From an uncultured Prevotella sp. (GTDB lineage: Bacteria; Bacteroidota; Bacteroidia; Bacteroidales; Bacteroidaceae): 64,000 nucleotides of DNA. The position numbers and the translations under genes were made by a program. The stretch covers positions 47,881-111,880 of the forward strand of contig CAMCLD010000005.1 in assembly GCA_945875635.1 (NCBI GenBank), given 5' to 3'. Below the pieces are notes generated by a model. It did no database searches. It saw only the letters and a program-made list of their open reading frames with translations, and had not been told where the DNA came from. This document shows, in pieces, positions 8,923 to 17,022 of this stretch (the first letter of the stretch is position 1; each line of letters begins with the position of its first letter).

Positions 8923-9570
8923 TTATTCCAAGATACCTTTAGACTCAAGAAGTTTCTTATCATCTGCGCTTATCTTGTCGATGACGTAAGTACCAATGCT
9001 TAAGATCTGCATCTCATCGAGAGCATCCACCATGTTGGTGTATGATGCGTTGTCAGTAGGTTTGATAACGATTGTCAGGGTTGGGATTTTCTCACCGTCA
9101 GGGAGGTTACCAGCCTTTACATCGCTGATTCTCTTTCTGAGCTCCTCATCACTCCACTTCTCTTTATCTTTCTTGCTGTTGAGTTCCTTTACAGCCAGCT
9201 CGATACGTTTTACTGGTTTGGTACCATTCTCAGTAGCGTGCTCACGCAAAGCTTTGCGTATGCCGTCATTACCCCATGTTGTCTCTTTGAGCCAGTTAGG
9301 GTTGTCATACTGAGGAATACCCTCGCCATACAATATCTTGTTGTTGGCTGCCACATAGATTGTAACAGTTTCTGAAGCCTTTGCCTCGTTTTTCTGCTCA
9401 TCTGTTGTGGTGTCGTCGTTACTTGGCATAGTAAGCTCCATTGTCTGAGGCTTGCTAAGCGTTGTACACAGCATGAAGAAGGTGATGAGAAGCATAAGCA
9501 TATCCACCATAGGAGTAAAGTCCACGCGGACATTTATCTTCTTCTGCTTAGATTCTTTTTTCTTTGCCAT
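8923..9570 (-). CDS. exbD: Biopolymer transport protein ExbD (second copy)
   Basis: 215 residues with one N-terminal membrane helix (FTPMVDMLMLLITFFMLCTTL). The helix contains the Asp of the conserved DFTPMVDM motif that takes part in proton flow. The periplasmic domain follows (TLTIVIKPTDNASYTNMVDALDEM). ExbD and ExbB form the inner-membrane motor that powers TonB. Two different exbD genes in tandem are usual in Bacteroidota. The gene starts 4 nt after the first exbD ends. Confidence 0.93.
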   Translation of the reverse strand: MAKKKESKQKKINVRVDFTPMVDMLMLLITFFMLCTTLSKPQTMELTMPSNDDTTTDEQKNEAKASETVTIYVAANNKILYGEGIPQYDNPNWLKETTWGNDGIRKALREHATENGTKPVKRIELAVKELNSKKDKEKWSDEELRKRISDVKAGNLPDGEKIPTLTIVIKPTDNASYTNMVDALDEMQILSIGTYVIDKISADDKKLLESKGILE

Positions 9571-9573
9571 TGC

Positions 9574-10215
9574 TTATTCTCCTTCTTTTTTAAGCTGTGT
9601 AATCATGTAGTAGTGGCTCTCATCCATGTCCTGAAGCTCGTTCATGACTTTCTTCACGGTCTTGTATGGAGTCTTTCCATCTGCCTTGAGGGCAATCTTG
9701 ATGTTCTCATTAACTGTTCTTGCAGCGTCAACCCACTGTTGGAACTCGCTCATGCCGCCATCGATACTATCGAGTGGCACACCCTTTGTCTTGAGTGTCT
9801 TTGCGCGGTTCTCGCTTGACATTGACAGATATGAAGGAAGCTCGCTCATTGGCACACCAAATGTTGACTCAGTTCTGAAAGCCTTAATCTGTGCACCATT
9901 CAATGTAACACCGAAGCGGTTAGCCATATCATCGAGGGCTGCACCAAGCTGATCGGTATTGTCTATGCTGAGGAACACCTGGCCTTCTCCTGTCGGTTTT
10001 CCTGCCGCATCTTTCTCTGGGCTAACCAGGATGGTCAGGACACCGTTCTCTGGCACCTTGATTTCAGACACTGAACCTGGAGTATTGACTTTCACCGGCT
10101 CATTCTTTACGAATGTAGATGTGAGCATGAAGAATGTCAACAGCAGGGTCATAACGTCTGACATAGGTGTCATGTCGATCCAGATGTCACTTTTCTTAAT
10201 TTTTACTTTACCCAT
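9574..10215 (-). CDS. exbD: Biopolymer transport protein ExbD (first copy)
   Basis: 213 residues. The N-terminal motif IWIDMTPMSDVMTLLLTFFM holds the proton-carrying Asp and the single membrane helix. The periplasmic domain is larger than in enterobacterial ExbD and ends with a conserved-looking KIALKADGKTPYKTVKKVMN stretch. It lies 30 nt after exbB and upstream of the second exbD. The two copies differ clearly outside the N-terminal motif, so they may form a mixed dimer. This is inference. Confidence 0.93.
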   Translation of the reverse strand: MGKVKIKKSDIWIDMTPMSDVMTLLLTFFMLTSTFVKNEPVKVNTPGSVSEIKVPENGVLTILVSPEKDAAGKPTGEGQVFLSIDNTDQLGAALDDMANRFGVTLNGAQIKAFRTESTFGVPMSELPSYLSMSSENRAKTLKTKGVPLDSIDGGMSEFQQWVDAARTVNENIKIALKADGKTPYKTVKKVMNELQDMDESHYYMITQLKKEGE

Positions 10216-10245
10216 AGTGATAAGATATTAAAGGGTTAGTAGAAA

Positions 10246-11076
10246 TTAAGCCTCTTCTGTATGGGTTGCTTCGTATGTCTGAGCTATTGAGTAACCAACC
10301 TCGTCAAGTGCGAAGGTCAACTTATCAACCTTGTTAGTGAAGTAGTTGTAAGATACAACAGCACACCAAGATGTACCGATACCGAAAGCGGTATTGATAA
10401 GGGCCTCAGAAATACCAGAAGCAAGTTCTGCAGAGTCAGCACCACCGGAAGCGTTCATAGCGGAGAACGCCTTGATCATACCAACCACAGTACCGAGAAG
10501 TCCGGTAAGTGTACCAAGGGTAACGATGGTTGCAACGATAGGAAGGTTCATTGTGAGAGTAGGCATCTCAAGCTGTGTTGCCTCCTCGTGAGCCTGCTGA
10601 ATCTTGGCAATTTTCTGAGCCTTCTTGATACCAGCTGTTGCTTCCATCTCTTTGTATGCGCGGAGAGAAGCTCCAACGACATTAGCTACAGAACCCTTCT
10701 GCTGGTCGCAGAGCTGCTGAGCCTTAGCGAAATCGTTCTTGTTGAGAGCGTCCTTGATGTTAGCCACGAATTTTGGAAGAGCGCCCTTACCGAAAGCGGT
10801 CTTGAGAGCAAGAGCACGCTCGATGGTCATTGCGAGCACAGTAAGCAAAAGAGCATGGATAACAGGAACGATTACACCACCTTTATAGATAGTTCCCCAA
10901 ACATCGATTGGATGCTCGCCGCCCTCTGCGAAGTGAGACTCATGTCCGAACCATGTGAAGAAAAGGGTGAAAGCGATGACAGCGCAAACGACGATAATCC
11001 AGAATGCGCCTCTTACTCCCTGAAAGCCCTGAGAGTTCTTCTTCGGGGCTACTGCTTTTTTTTGTGTAGTTGCCAT
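10246..11076 (-). CDS. exbB: MotA/TolQ/ExbB proton channel family protein
   Basis: 276 residues from the ATG at 11076 (MATTQKKAVAPKK). The frame is open further upstream to 11175, but that extension is not protein-like and an A-rich leader lies before 11076. Three to four membrane helices are visible: FWIIVVCAVIAFTLFFTWFG, VIVPVIHALLLTVLAMTI, and near the C-terminus VATIVTLGTLTGLLGTVVGM with the TolQ/ExbB signature. ExbB forms the pentameric channel around ExbD. It is the first gene of the exbB-exbD-exbD-tonB-pstS-like-TPR operon. The promoter box lies at 11194. Confidence 0.95.
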   Translation of the reverse strand: MATTQKKAVAPKKNSQGFQGVRGAFWIIVVCAVIAFTLFFTWFGHESHFAEGGEHPIDVWGTIYKGGVIVPVIHALLLTVLAMTIERALALKTAFGKGALPKFVANIKDALNKNDFAKAQQLCDQQKGSVANVVGASLRAYKEMEATAGIKKAQKIAKIQQAHEEATQLEMPTLTMNLPIVATIVTLGTLTGLLGTVVGMIKAFSAMNASGGADSAELASGISEALINTAFGIGTSWCAVVSYNYFTNKVDKLTFALDEVGYSIAQTYEATHTEEA

Positions 11077-11193
11077 AATTTTTTGTTGTTTTTTAGTTAT
11101 TAATGAATTAAAAAAAATATTAAGTGTCTGATTTAACGTTAATTCCAAAGAGTGTGCTTTAGCAGATGAGTACATACAAAGTATTCATCAGCG

Positions 11194-11201
11194 CAAAGAT
11201 A
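11194..11201 (-). promoter_or_regulatory. -7 box of exbB operon promoter
   Basis: TATCTTTG on the minus strand, 118 nt upstream of the exbB start. No obvious -33 TTG. Confidence 0.55.
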
Positions 11202-11312
11202 ACAATTAATGGGGAATTAGGCCGATTATTAATAAGTTTTAACAATCAAAAAGTGCGTTTTTCTCATTTTTCTTATTGTTGTAACATATCAATAGTATCG
11301 GAAGAGAGCTTG

Positions 11313-12506
11313 TCATGCAAGTTTAGCAAGCACTTTCTTAATCCTCTCCATTGCCTCGCGGATATTGTCGTCGCTTGTGGCATAGCTCATCCTGAAGCAT
11401 TCCGGGTCGCCGAAGGCATCGCCTCCCACTGTTGCGACATGTCCTTCCTCAAGAATGTACATTGCAAGGTCAGTGGAGTTGTTTATAGTCCTTCCCTGAT
11501 AGCTCTTTCCATAGAAGCTGCTGCATTTTGGGAACAGATAGAAAGCTCCCTGCGGGACATTTACCTCAAGTCCGGGTATGTCTTTGGCAAGACTCACTAT
11601 GAGGTTGCGTCTGCGCTCGAATGCCTGTCGCATATCCTCAACACACTGCTGTGGTCCGTTGTATGCAGCTTCTGCAGCTTTCTGGCTGACGGAGCAAGGT
11701 CCGCTTGTGTATTGTCCCTGCAGTTTGTTGCACCCCTTGACTATCCATTCCGGTGCTGCTATATATCCTATGCGCCATCCCGTCATGGCGTATGCCTTGG
11801 ACACTCCGTTTACGATGATTGCCCTTTCTTTCATTCCTTCAAACTGTGCAATGCTCTCGTGATGTCCCACATAGTTGATATGCTCATATATCTCATCGGC
11901 GAGTACGTAGAGCCCATCGTGTGACTTGATGACATTGGCAAGAGCCTCAAGTTCATCCTTACCATATACGCTGCCTGTAGGATTGCTTGGCGAGCACAGT
12001 ATGAGGAGTCTGGTACGTGGTGTGATGGCTTCTTCCAACTGTTGGGCAGTCATCTTGAAATTCTGGTCGAATCCGGCATTGACTATTACTGGCACTCCAC
12101 CGGCAAGTTTTACCATCTGTGGGTAGCTCACCCAATAAGGTGCAGGTATTATAACCTCGTCGCCAGGGTTGACAAGAGCCATCACCGTGTTGCATACACT
12201 CTGCTTTGCACCATTAGAGACGAGTATCTCCGATGTGGAATAGTCAAGTCCGTTCTCTCTTCTGAGCTTATCCGAGACGGCCTTGCGCAGGTCCATGTAT
12301 CCTGGCACTGGCGAATATCTTGAGAAGTTCTCATCTACAGCCTCCTTTGCCGCCTCCTTTATATGTTCAGGCGTATTGAAGTCTGGTTCTCCGACGCTCA
12401 TGTTGATGACGTCGATGCCTGCTGCTTTCATCTCGCTGCTTTTCTGCGACATCGCAAGTGTAGCTGATGGCGCAAGTCTGTTTAGGCAATCTGATAATTG
12501 TGTCAT
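11313..12506 (-). CDS. aspC: Class I/II pyridoxal-phosphate aminotransferase (aspartate aminotransferase type)
   Basis: 397 residues, the usual length for the I-gamma aspartate aminotransferase group. N-terminal NMSVGEPDFNTPEHIKEA and the PLP-binding segments LCSPSNPTGSVY (Asn binding the cofactor), VLADEIYEHI and VNGVSKAYAMTGWRIGY are present. The last carries the Schiff-base Lys, and the C-terminal FRMSYATSDDNI carries the substrate-carboxylate Arg. It would exchange amino groups between aspartate or aromatic amino acids and 2-oxoglutarate in the cytoplasm. It stands between ribBA and the exbB operon on the same strand. Exact substrate cannot be read from the sequence. Confidence 0.9.
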   Translation of the reverse strand: MTQLSDCLNRLAPSATLAMSQKSSEMKAAGIDVINMSVGEPDFNTPEHIKEAAKEAVDENFSRYSPVPGYMDLRKAVSDKLRRENGLDYSTSEILVSNGAKQSVCNTVMALVNPGDEVIIPAPYWVSYPQMVKLAGGVPVIVNAGFDQNFKMTAQQLEEAITPRTRLLILCSPSNPTGSVYGKDELEALANVIKSHDGLYVLADEIYEHINYVGHHESIAQFEGMKERAIIVNGVSKAYAMTGWRIGYIAAPEWIVKGCNKLQGQYTSGPCSVSQKAAEAAYNGPQQCVEDMRQAFERRRNLIVSLAKDIPGLEVNVPQGAFYLFPKCSSFYGKSYQGRTINNSTDLAMYILEEGHVATVGGDAFGDPECFRMSYATSDDNIREAMERIKKVLAKLA

Positions 12507-12544
12507 AATATATCCTTTTTTAAATTCTTTATTTTAAGTTGAGG

Positions 12545-12628
12545 AGTTGACGAGTCAATAAGTCAACGAGTTGCTACTCTTATAGCATGTGTTTGACAAT
12601 AGCCAGAAAAGCTAATAACTTGTCAACT
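12545..12628. repeat. Small inverted-repeat element, copy A
   Basis: An 84-bp non-coding block bounded by AGTTGACGAGT (12545-12555) and its near inverse ACTTGTCAACT (12618-12628). It abuts the ribBA stop codon. A related copy lies at 15983-16082. Both share an internal GTTGCTrCTCTT and a CTAATAACTTGTCAACT end. It looks like a MITE or an intergenic repeat family. Confidence 0.6.
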
Positions 12629-13840
12629 TTACTTTATGTGGAGTTCGTGCCCCATTCTCTCCTTCTTTGTCTTCAGGTACTTATAGTCAAACTCATTTGG
12701 ATTGACCTCTATGGGCACATTCTCTACTATCTCAAGTCCGTAAGCTGCCAGTCCTACCCTTTTTGTCGGATTGTTAGTCATGAGTCTCATCTTGTGTACT
12801 CCAAGGTGTCTTAGCATCTGCGCTCCACATCCGTAGTCTCTCTCGTCGGGTTTGAAGCCGAGGTGGATATTGGCATCCACTGTGTCATATCCTTCCTCCT
12901 GCAATTTATATGCGGCTATTTTGTTCATCAGTCCTATGCCTCTGCCTTCCTGTGACATATATATGACCACTCCCCTGCCTTCCTTTTCAATCATCTGCAT
13001 GGCTTTGTGCAGTTGCTCGCCGCAGTCACATCTCATGCTGCCGAGTATGTCTCCGGTGGCGCATGAGGAGTGTACCCTTACTAGTATAGGCTCGTCCTCT
13101 TTCCATTCACCTTTTATGAGAGCCATGTGCTCAAGTCCGTTGCTTTTCTGTCTGAAGGGAACGAGTCTGAAGTGTCCGTATCTTGTGGGCATATCAACGG
13201 TGTTTCCCACTTCGATGAGCGATTCCGTTTTAAGCCTGTACTCAATGAGGTCCTTTATGGTTATAATCTTAAGTCCCCATTTCTGTGCGAGTATTCTCAA
13301 CTCTGGCATCCTTGCCATCGTTCCGTCCTCGTTCATTATTTCCATCAGTGCGCCTGCCGGATAAAGTCCCGCCAGTTTGCAGAGGTCAACAGCTGCCTCT
13401 GTGTGTCCGCTTCTTCTGAGCACTCCGTTGTCCTGCGCATACAGGGGATTGACATGTCCCGGCCTGCCGAAAGTACTGGGTTTTGAAGTTGGGTCGGCAA
13501 GTGCCTTTATTGTTTCCGCCCTGTCATGTGCTGACACTCCCGTAGAGCATCCCTCAAGTTTGTCTATGGTGACCGTGAAAGGAGTGCCGAGCATAGAGGT
13601 GTTGTCAGCCACTTGGTGTGGCAGGTCAAGTTCCTCGCATCGGCTCAGAGTAATGGGTGCGCACAACACACCTCTTGCGTTATGCAGCATAAAGTTGACT
13701 TTCTCGGGTGTGATTTTCTCAGCGGCAATTATCAAGTCGCCTTCATTCTCACGGTCCTCGTCGTCAACCACTATGACGAATTCGCCATTCTTGAAATCCT
13801 CCACAGCTTCCTCTATGCTGCTGACTTTAAAGTCTTCCAT
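12629..13840 (-). CDS. ribBA: Bifunctional DHBP synthase / GTP cyclohydrolase II
   Basis: 403 residues with two fused enzymes of riboflavin synthesis. Residues 1-200 are 3,4-dihydroxy-2-butanone-4-phosphate synthase (RibB), with [17 protein letters not shown] for metal and ribulose-5-phosphate binding and [10 protein letters not shown]. Residues 205-400 are GTP cyclohydrolase II (RibA), with [20 protein letters not shown] supplying the three zinc-binding cysteines, then [11 protein letters not shown] and NNPTKR. Both halves keep their catalytic motifs, so both reactions should work. No other rib genes or FMN riboswitch are visible here. The gene stands alone between the LPS permease and the aminotransferase. 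Confidence 0.96.
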   Translation of the reverse strand: MEDFKVSSIEEAVEDFKNGEFVIVVDDEDRENEGDLIIAAEKITPEKVNFMLHNARGVLCAPITLSRCEELDLPHQVADNTSMLGTPFTVTIDKLEGCSTGVSAHDRAETIKALADPTSKPSTFGRPGHVNPLYAQDNGVLRRSGHTEAAVDLCKLAGLYPAGALMEIMNEDGTMARMPELRILAQKWGLKIITIKDLIEYRLKTESLIEVGNTVDMPTRYGHFRLVPFRQKSNGLEHMALIKGEWKEDEPILVRVHSSCATGDILGSMRCDCGEQLHKAMQMIEKEGRGVVIYMSQEGRGIGLMNKIAAYKLQEEGYDTVDANIHLGFKPDERDYGCGAQMLRHLGVHKMRLMTNNPTKRVGLAAYGLEIVENVPIEVNPNEFDYKYLKTKKERMGHELHIK

Positions 13841-13961
13841 ATATAATTATATTTTATTTTGTTTCAAAATACTCAACTTATGGAGTCAAGGGGGAGTTCG
13901 AAAGAGTTATGTTTTCAGTTCCCTTTATGACGTTTCTTTTTTGAGTCTGTCCAACTGCCAT

Positions 13962-15863
13962 CTATTGGTGTGCGGCATCAATTCTGGACATTATCTCCGT
14001 GTTGGTGTCCCTAATCACTATGAGGTCACGGTAGAGTCTCAGTCGGAATCTCCACATTCTCAGATAGAGGAAAGCTCCGACGGGCACGACAACTGCAGCC
14101 AGTATGTTAAGCCATTTTCGCTCGAAAGGTCTTGTATGCGCCTTTACTGACACTATGGGATATTTGTTGAGCGCACTTATTATGTGCTTGTCCCTCGTAT
14201 TAGCAAGGTCTTCTATTATTGTTTCAAGAACCTCGCTAAGTCGCAGTATTTCGTTGTCAGGCTGGTATCTGAAGAACACATTAACCACATTTGGAGGTGA
14301 CTTCAGCTTGTGCGCCCTTGAATATGCTACTATATCCTCGCTTATGCCAGCAAGCGATTCTCTGTCTTTCCGGTAATCGGGGTCTGTTATTATTACCTCC
14401 TTTCCCATGACCGAGCGTTTCAACCTCAGTCCGAGAAGTTTCATGATTGTTCTCTTCCAGATGTCGAAATTGAACACGGTGGAGTCGTTGTTGGCTTTGT
14501 ATGTGAAGAAAATGGCGGTAGGGATAAGTACTGCGGGAGAGAGTCCTTTTCCGAACCATACCGTCCACATTCCTCCCCTCGCCATTCTATAGCCCGTGTT
14601 GTCGAGTATATAATATATAATGAATACGAACACAGAGACGATGATAGGGATTCCGAGTCCTCCTTTCCTGATGATGGCTCCAAGTGGTGCGCCTATGAAG
14701 AAGAATATCAGGCATGAGAGTGCAAGGGTGAACTTTGATATTCTCTCTATCTCGTGCTGGCGTATCAACTTGTCACCGTCTGATGTCACCATCGCCTTGA
14801 ATTCAAGGTCTGTGACTATCTGTCTCACGTCGGAACTTGCCCTGTTGAGCGCATCCCTTTTGTCTTCAGCCTTTAGTTTTACGAATGCTGTATCTACATT
14901 ATACGACTCTTTCCTTGCAAGACCGGCAGACTTGGACTTCTCGTTCTTCGACAGCTCTGGGGAAGGGTACCTGAATGACTTTGCTTCCTTGTAATAAACA
15001 TTTCCCAGACTGTCATAGACATTGTTCAAGGAGTCGAGGTCGTGGCTTATCCTTTCCAGACTTTTCGTGCGGGCATTGGACGACAAGCCTGATGCATCCG
15101 TGAGGTTGAAGTCTCCATCGAAGTCCATGAGTATAGTCTTGTGGAAGAAGCTCTCCCTTCTATATGGCACGCTTGCGCTTCCCGCCAGTTCCTGCGAGCG
15201 CATGTTTTCAAACCATTCACCGCTCCACAGGTTGAGCAACAGGTGCTTCTTCTCTGCCGTTGACTGAAGCATGCCCGAGTCTGCAAGTATTATGGCTGCA
15301 TCCTCATAGCTGTTTGTCATCTTGTAAATCATGATGCCATAGAGCTTGCCTGTCTCTACATTCTTTTTCTGTACATACAGGTTGCATTGTGGGATGCCGT
15401 CATAAAACACGCCCTCCGGTATCTCCAGTTCAGGACTTTTCTGCTTCATGGACATCATGAGCTGCATCATGTTCTTCTGGGCATCAGGACCGATATTGTT
15501 CTGGAAATAGAAAGAGCCAAGGGAAATAAGTACACTTATGAGGATGAGTGAGCGGAATGACTGGAACAGCGAGACACCAGCTGCCTTGATTGCCGTAAGC
15601 TCACTGCTTTCTCCAAGATTGCCGAATGTCATGAGCGATGACAGGAGTATGGCAAGCGGCAGAGCCTGTGGCACGAGCATCAATCCCATATACCAGAAAA
15701 ACTGTGCCAGCACATCGAGTGACAGTCCCTTGCCAATAAGCTCGTCAACATATTTCCATAGGAATTGCATCATCAGGACGAACTGACTGATGAAGAATGT
15801 TCCCGCAAAGAGCAAGCCAAACTGTTTGACTATAAATATATCTAACTTCTTTATGCGAATCAT
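13962..15863 (-). CDS. LptF/LptG family LPS-export permease
   Basis: 633 residues from MIRIKKLDIFIVKQFG. An ATG 24 nt upstream (15887) would fall about at the predicted transcription start, so I prefer 15863. N-terminal helices (FGLLFAGTFFISQFVLMMQF, ALPLAILLSSLMTFGNL) and a second helical block (LALSCLIFFFIGAPLGAIIR, IPIIVSVFVFIIYYIL) flank a large periplasmic region, as in YjgP/YjgQ permeases. These proteins work with LptB to pull LPS from the inner membrane. An extra C-terminal part of about 150 residues has another helix (WLNILAAVVVPVGAFLYL). It is often present in Bacteroidota members. LptF versus LptG cannot be decided. Confidence 0.88.
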   Translation of the reverse strand: MIRIKKLDIFIVKQFGLLFAGTFFISQFVLMMQFLWKYVDELIGKGLSLDVLAQFFWYMGLMLVPQALPLAILLSSLMTFGNLGESSELTAIKAAGVSLFQSFRSLILISVLISLGSFYFQNNIGPDAQKNMMQLMMSMKQKSPELEIPEGVFYDGIPQCNLYVQKKNVETGKLYGIMIYKMTNSYEDAAIILADSGMLQSTAEKKHLLLNLWSGEWFENMRSQELAGSASVPYRRESFFHKTILMDFDGDFNLTDASGLSSNARTKSLERISHDLDSLNNVYDSLGNVYYKEAKSFRYPSPELSKNEKSKSAGLARKESYNVDTAFVKLKAEDKRDALNRASSDVRQIVTDLEFKAMVTSDGDKLIRQHEIERISKFTLALSCLIFFFIGAPLGAIIRKGGLGIPIIVSVFVFIIYYILDNTGYRMARGGMWTVWFGKGLSPAVLIPTAIFFTYKANNDSTVFNFDIWKRTIMKLLGLRLKRSVMGKEVIITDPDYRKDRESLAGISEDIVAYSRAHKLKSPPNVVNVFFRYQPDNEILRLSEVLETIIEDLANTRDKHIISALNKYPIVSVKAHTRPFERKWLNILAAVVVPVGAFLYLRMWRFRLRLYRDLIVIRDTNTEIMSRIDAAHQ

Positions 15864-15891
15864 TATCCCTATGGTTTCTTTATTCAACCTG

Positions 15892-15899
15892 CAAAATTA
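15892..15899 (-). promoter_or_regulatory. -7 box of the LPS permease promoter
   Basis: TAATTTTG on the minus strand. It predicts transcription from about 15885, which supports the ATG at 15863 as the real start. Confidence 0.55.
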
Positions 15900-15943
15900 A
15901 TGAAAATATTCCGACTTTTCATTCTTTTCACAATATTTATTTG

Positions 15944-15970
15944 TTTAAGTTTCGCATGTCTTCGACATGC
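15944..15970. repeat. Dispersed intergenic repeat with hairpin, copy i
   Basis: TTTAAGTTTCGCATGT begins a block containing the 17-bp hairpin GCATGTCTTCGACATGC. Relatives occur at 16207, 18579 and, inverted, at 23371. Confidence 0.55.
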
Positions 15971-15982
15971 TGTCAGTTAACG

Positions 15983-16082
15983 AGTTGACAAGAAGTTCCC
16001 TTAAGCTTGCGAAAAAAAAACAAGTTGCTGCTCTTCTTGCTTTAATTTGCAAATGAGCAATACAACTAATAACTTGTCAACT
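15983..16082. repeat. Small inverted-repeat element, copy B
   Basis: A 100-bp block with perfect 10-bp ends AGTTGACAAG and CTTGTCAACT. It shares the internal GTTGCTGCTCTT and the end CTAATAACTTGTCAACT with copy A. It lies in the 399-nt gap between the LPS permease and the aquaporin genes, which has no coding potential. Confidence 0.65.
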
Positions 16083-16111
16083 AATTAGAAATTACAAAGT
16101 GCGTTAAAATC

Positions 16112-16192
16112 TATATCCACCAGTGCGAAACGTACGTTTCGCACTGGTGGATATACGTTTCGCACTGGTGGACGTACGTCCCGCAGTGTGAA
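16112..16192. repeat. 44-bp perfect palindrome followed by 21-bp periodic repeats
   Basis: Positions 16112-16155 read the same on both strands, centred between 16133 and 16134 in AAACGTACGTTT. The right half-unit ACGTTTCGCACTGGTGGA (from 16134) is repeated at 16155, and a decayed version starts at 16176. The spacing is exactly 21 bp, two helical turns. It could be an operator array or part of a mobile repeat. As a hairpin it could also terminate transcription from the aquaporin gene. Confidence 0.85.
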
Positions 16193-16206
16193 ACATAGAT
16201 TTCTTT

Positions 16207-16266
16207 GCTTAAGTTTCGAATGTTTTCGCCATTCCGCCAGGAGTTTCCTTGAACTTTGCGAAAAAC
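16207..16266. repeat. Dispersed intergenic repeat, copy iii
   Basis: GCTTAAGTTTCGAATG followed by GGAGTTTCCTTGAACTTTGCG. The same order of pieces as the block starting at 15944 (there with AAGTTCCCTTAAGCTTGCG). Confidence 0.45.
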
Positions 16267-16286
16267 ATGATTACTTTATATTGTAA

Positions 16287-16967
16287 TTACTCTGGATTAG
16301 TATCTATAGCCCTCCATACCAAGGCTGCAATAGATGCTCCAATCAGCGGACCAACAATGAAAATCCACAAATTAGCCAAAGCAGTTCCTCCTTGGAAAAG
16401 TGCAGGACCTATTGAACGTGCTGGATTGACAGACGTTCCTGTATATCTTATACAAACAAGATGAACAAGGACCAATGACAGTCCAATGGCAAGACCGGCG
16501 AAGTTATTGGTAGCTCCGTTGGTCTTTGATGTTGCTCCAAGAACTACAAGAACAAACACTGCCGTGAAGATTATCTCTGCAAGCAGACCTCCAAGGGTTG
16601 TAACACCCTCCTGCAAATCGTTGGCTCCCGTTCCCTGTATGACTCCATCGATAGATGACGATGTGAGGAGATAGAGCAGCAAGGAACCGATTATCGCTCC
16701 TGCAATCTGGAATACGATGTACAATGCACATTCCTTTCCACTCATCTTGCCACTCAGGAAGACACCAAGCGTAATAGCGGGATTGATATGGCAACCGGAA
16801 ATCCCACCTATGGTATATGCCATGGCAACCACAGAGAGACCAAAAGCAAAGGCCGTGGCCACTACTGAAGCAGGGTCTCCTATATTACAACTAACACTTA
16901 CAGCTACGCCGCATCCCATTAACACCAGCACCATAGTGCCGAACATTTCTGCCAAATACTTTTTCAT
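16287..16967 (-). CDS. aqpZ: Aquaporin Z-type water channel (MIP family)
   Basis: 226 residues with six membrane helices and the two pore-lining NPA boxes of the MIP family: SGCHINPAITLGVFLSGK (near residue 63) and GTSVNPARSIGPALFQGG (near residue 185). The Arg directly after the second NPA and the His near the first helix-loop favour a water-selective AqpZ channel over a glycerol facilitator. The N-terminus MKKYLAEMFGTMVLVLMGCG also fits AqpZ. It would move water across the inner membrane under osmotic change. It is probably transcribed alone, since the divergent or upstream neighbours are unrelated. Confidence 0.93.
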   Translation of the reverse strand: MKKYLAEMFGTMVLVLMGCGVAVSVSCNIGDPASVVATAFAFGLSVVAMAYTIGGISGCHINPAITLGVFLSGKMSGKECALYIVFQIAGAIIGSLLLYLLTSSSIDGVIQGTGANDLQEGVTTLGGLLAEIIFTAVFVLVVLGATSKTNGATNNFAGLAIGLSLVLVHLVCIRYTGTSVNPARSIGPALFQGGTALANLWIFIVGPLIGASIAALVWRAIDTNPE

Positions 16968-17022
16968 AAAGATTGTTATTTTAACGATTATAAATTTGTT
17001 TCCCTATAATGGGGAGTTCTGT

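Noticed and set aside
10978..11175. Longer start for exbB at 11175
   Set aside because: The added residues are not ExbB-like and an A-rich leader precedes the ATG at 11076.
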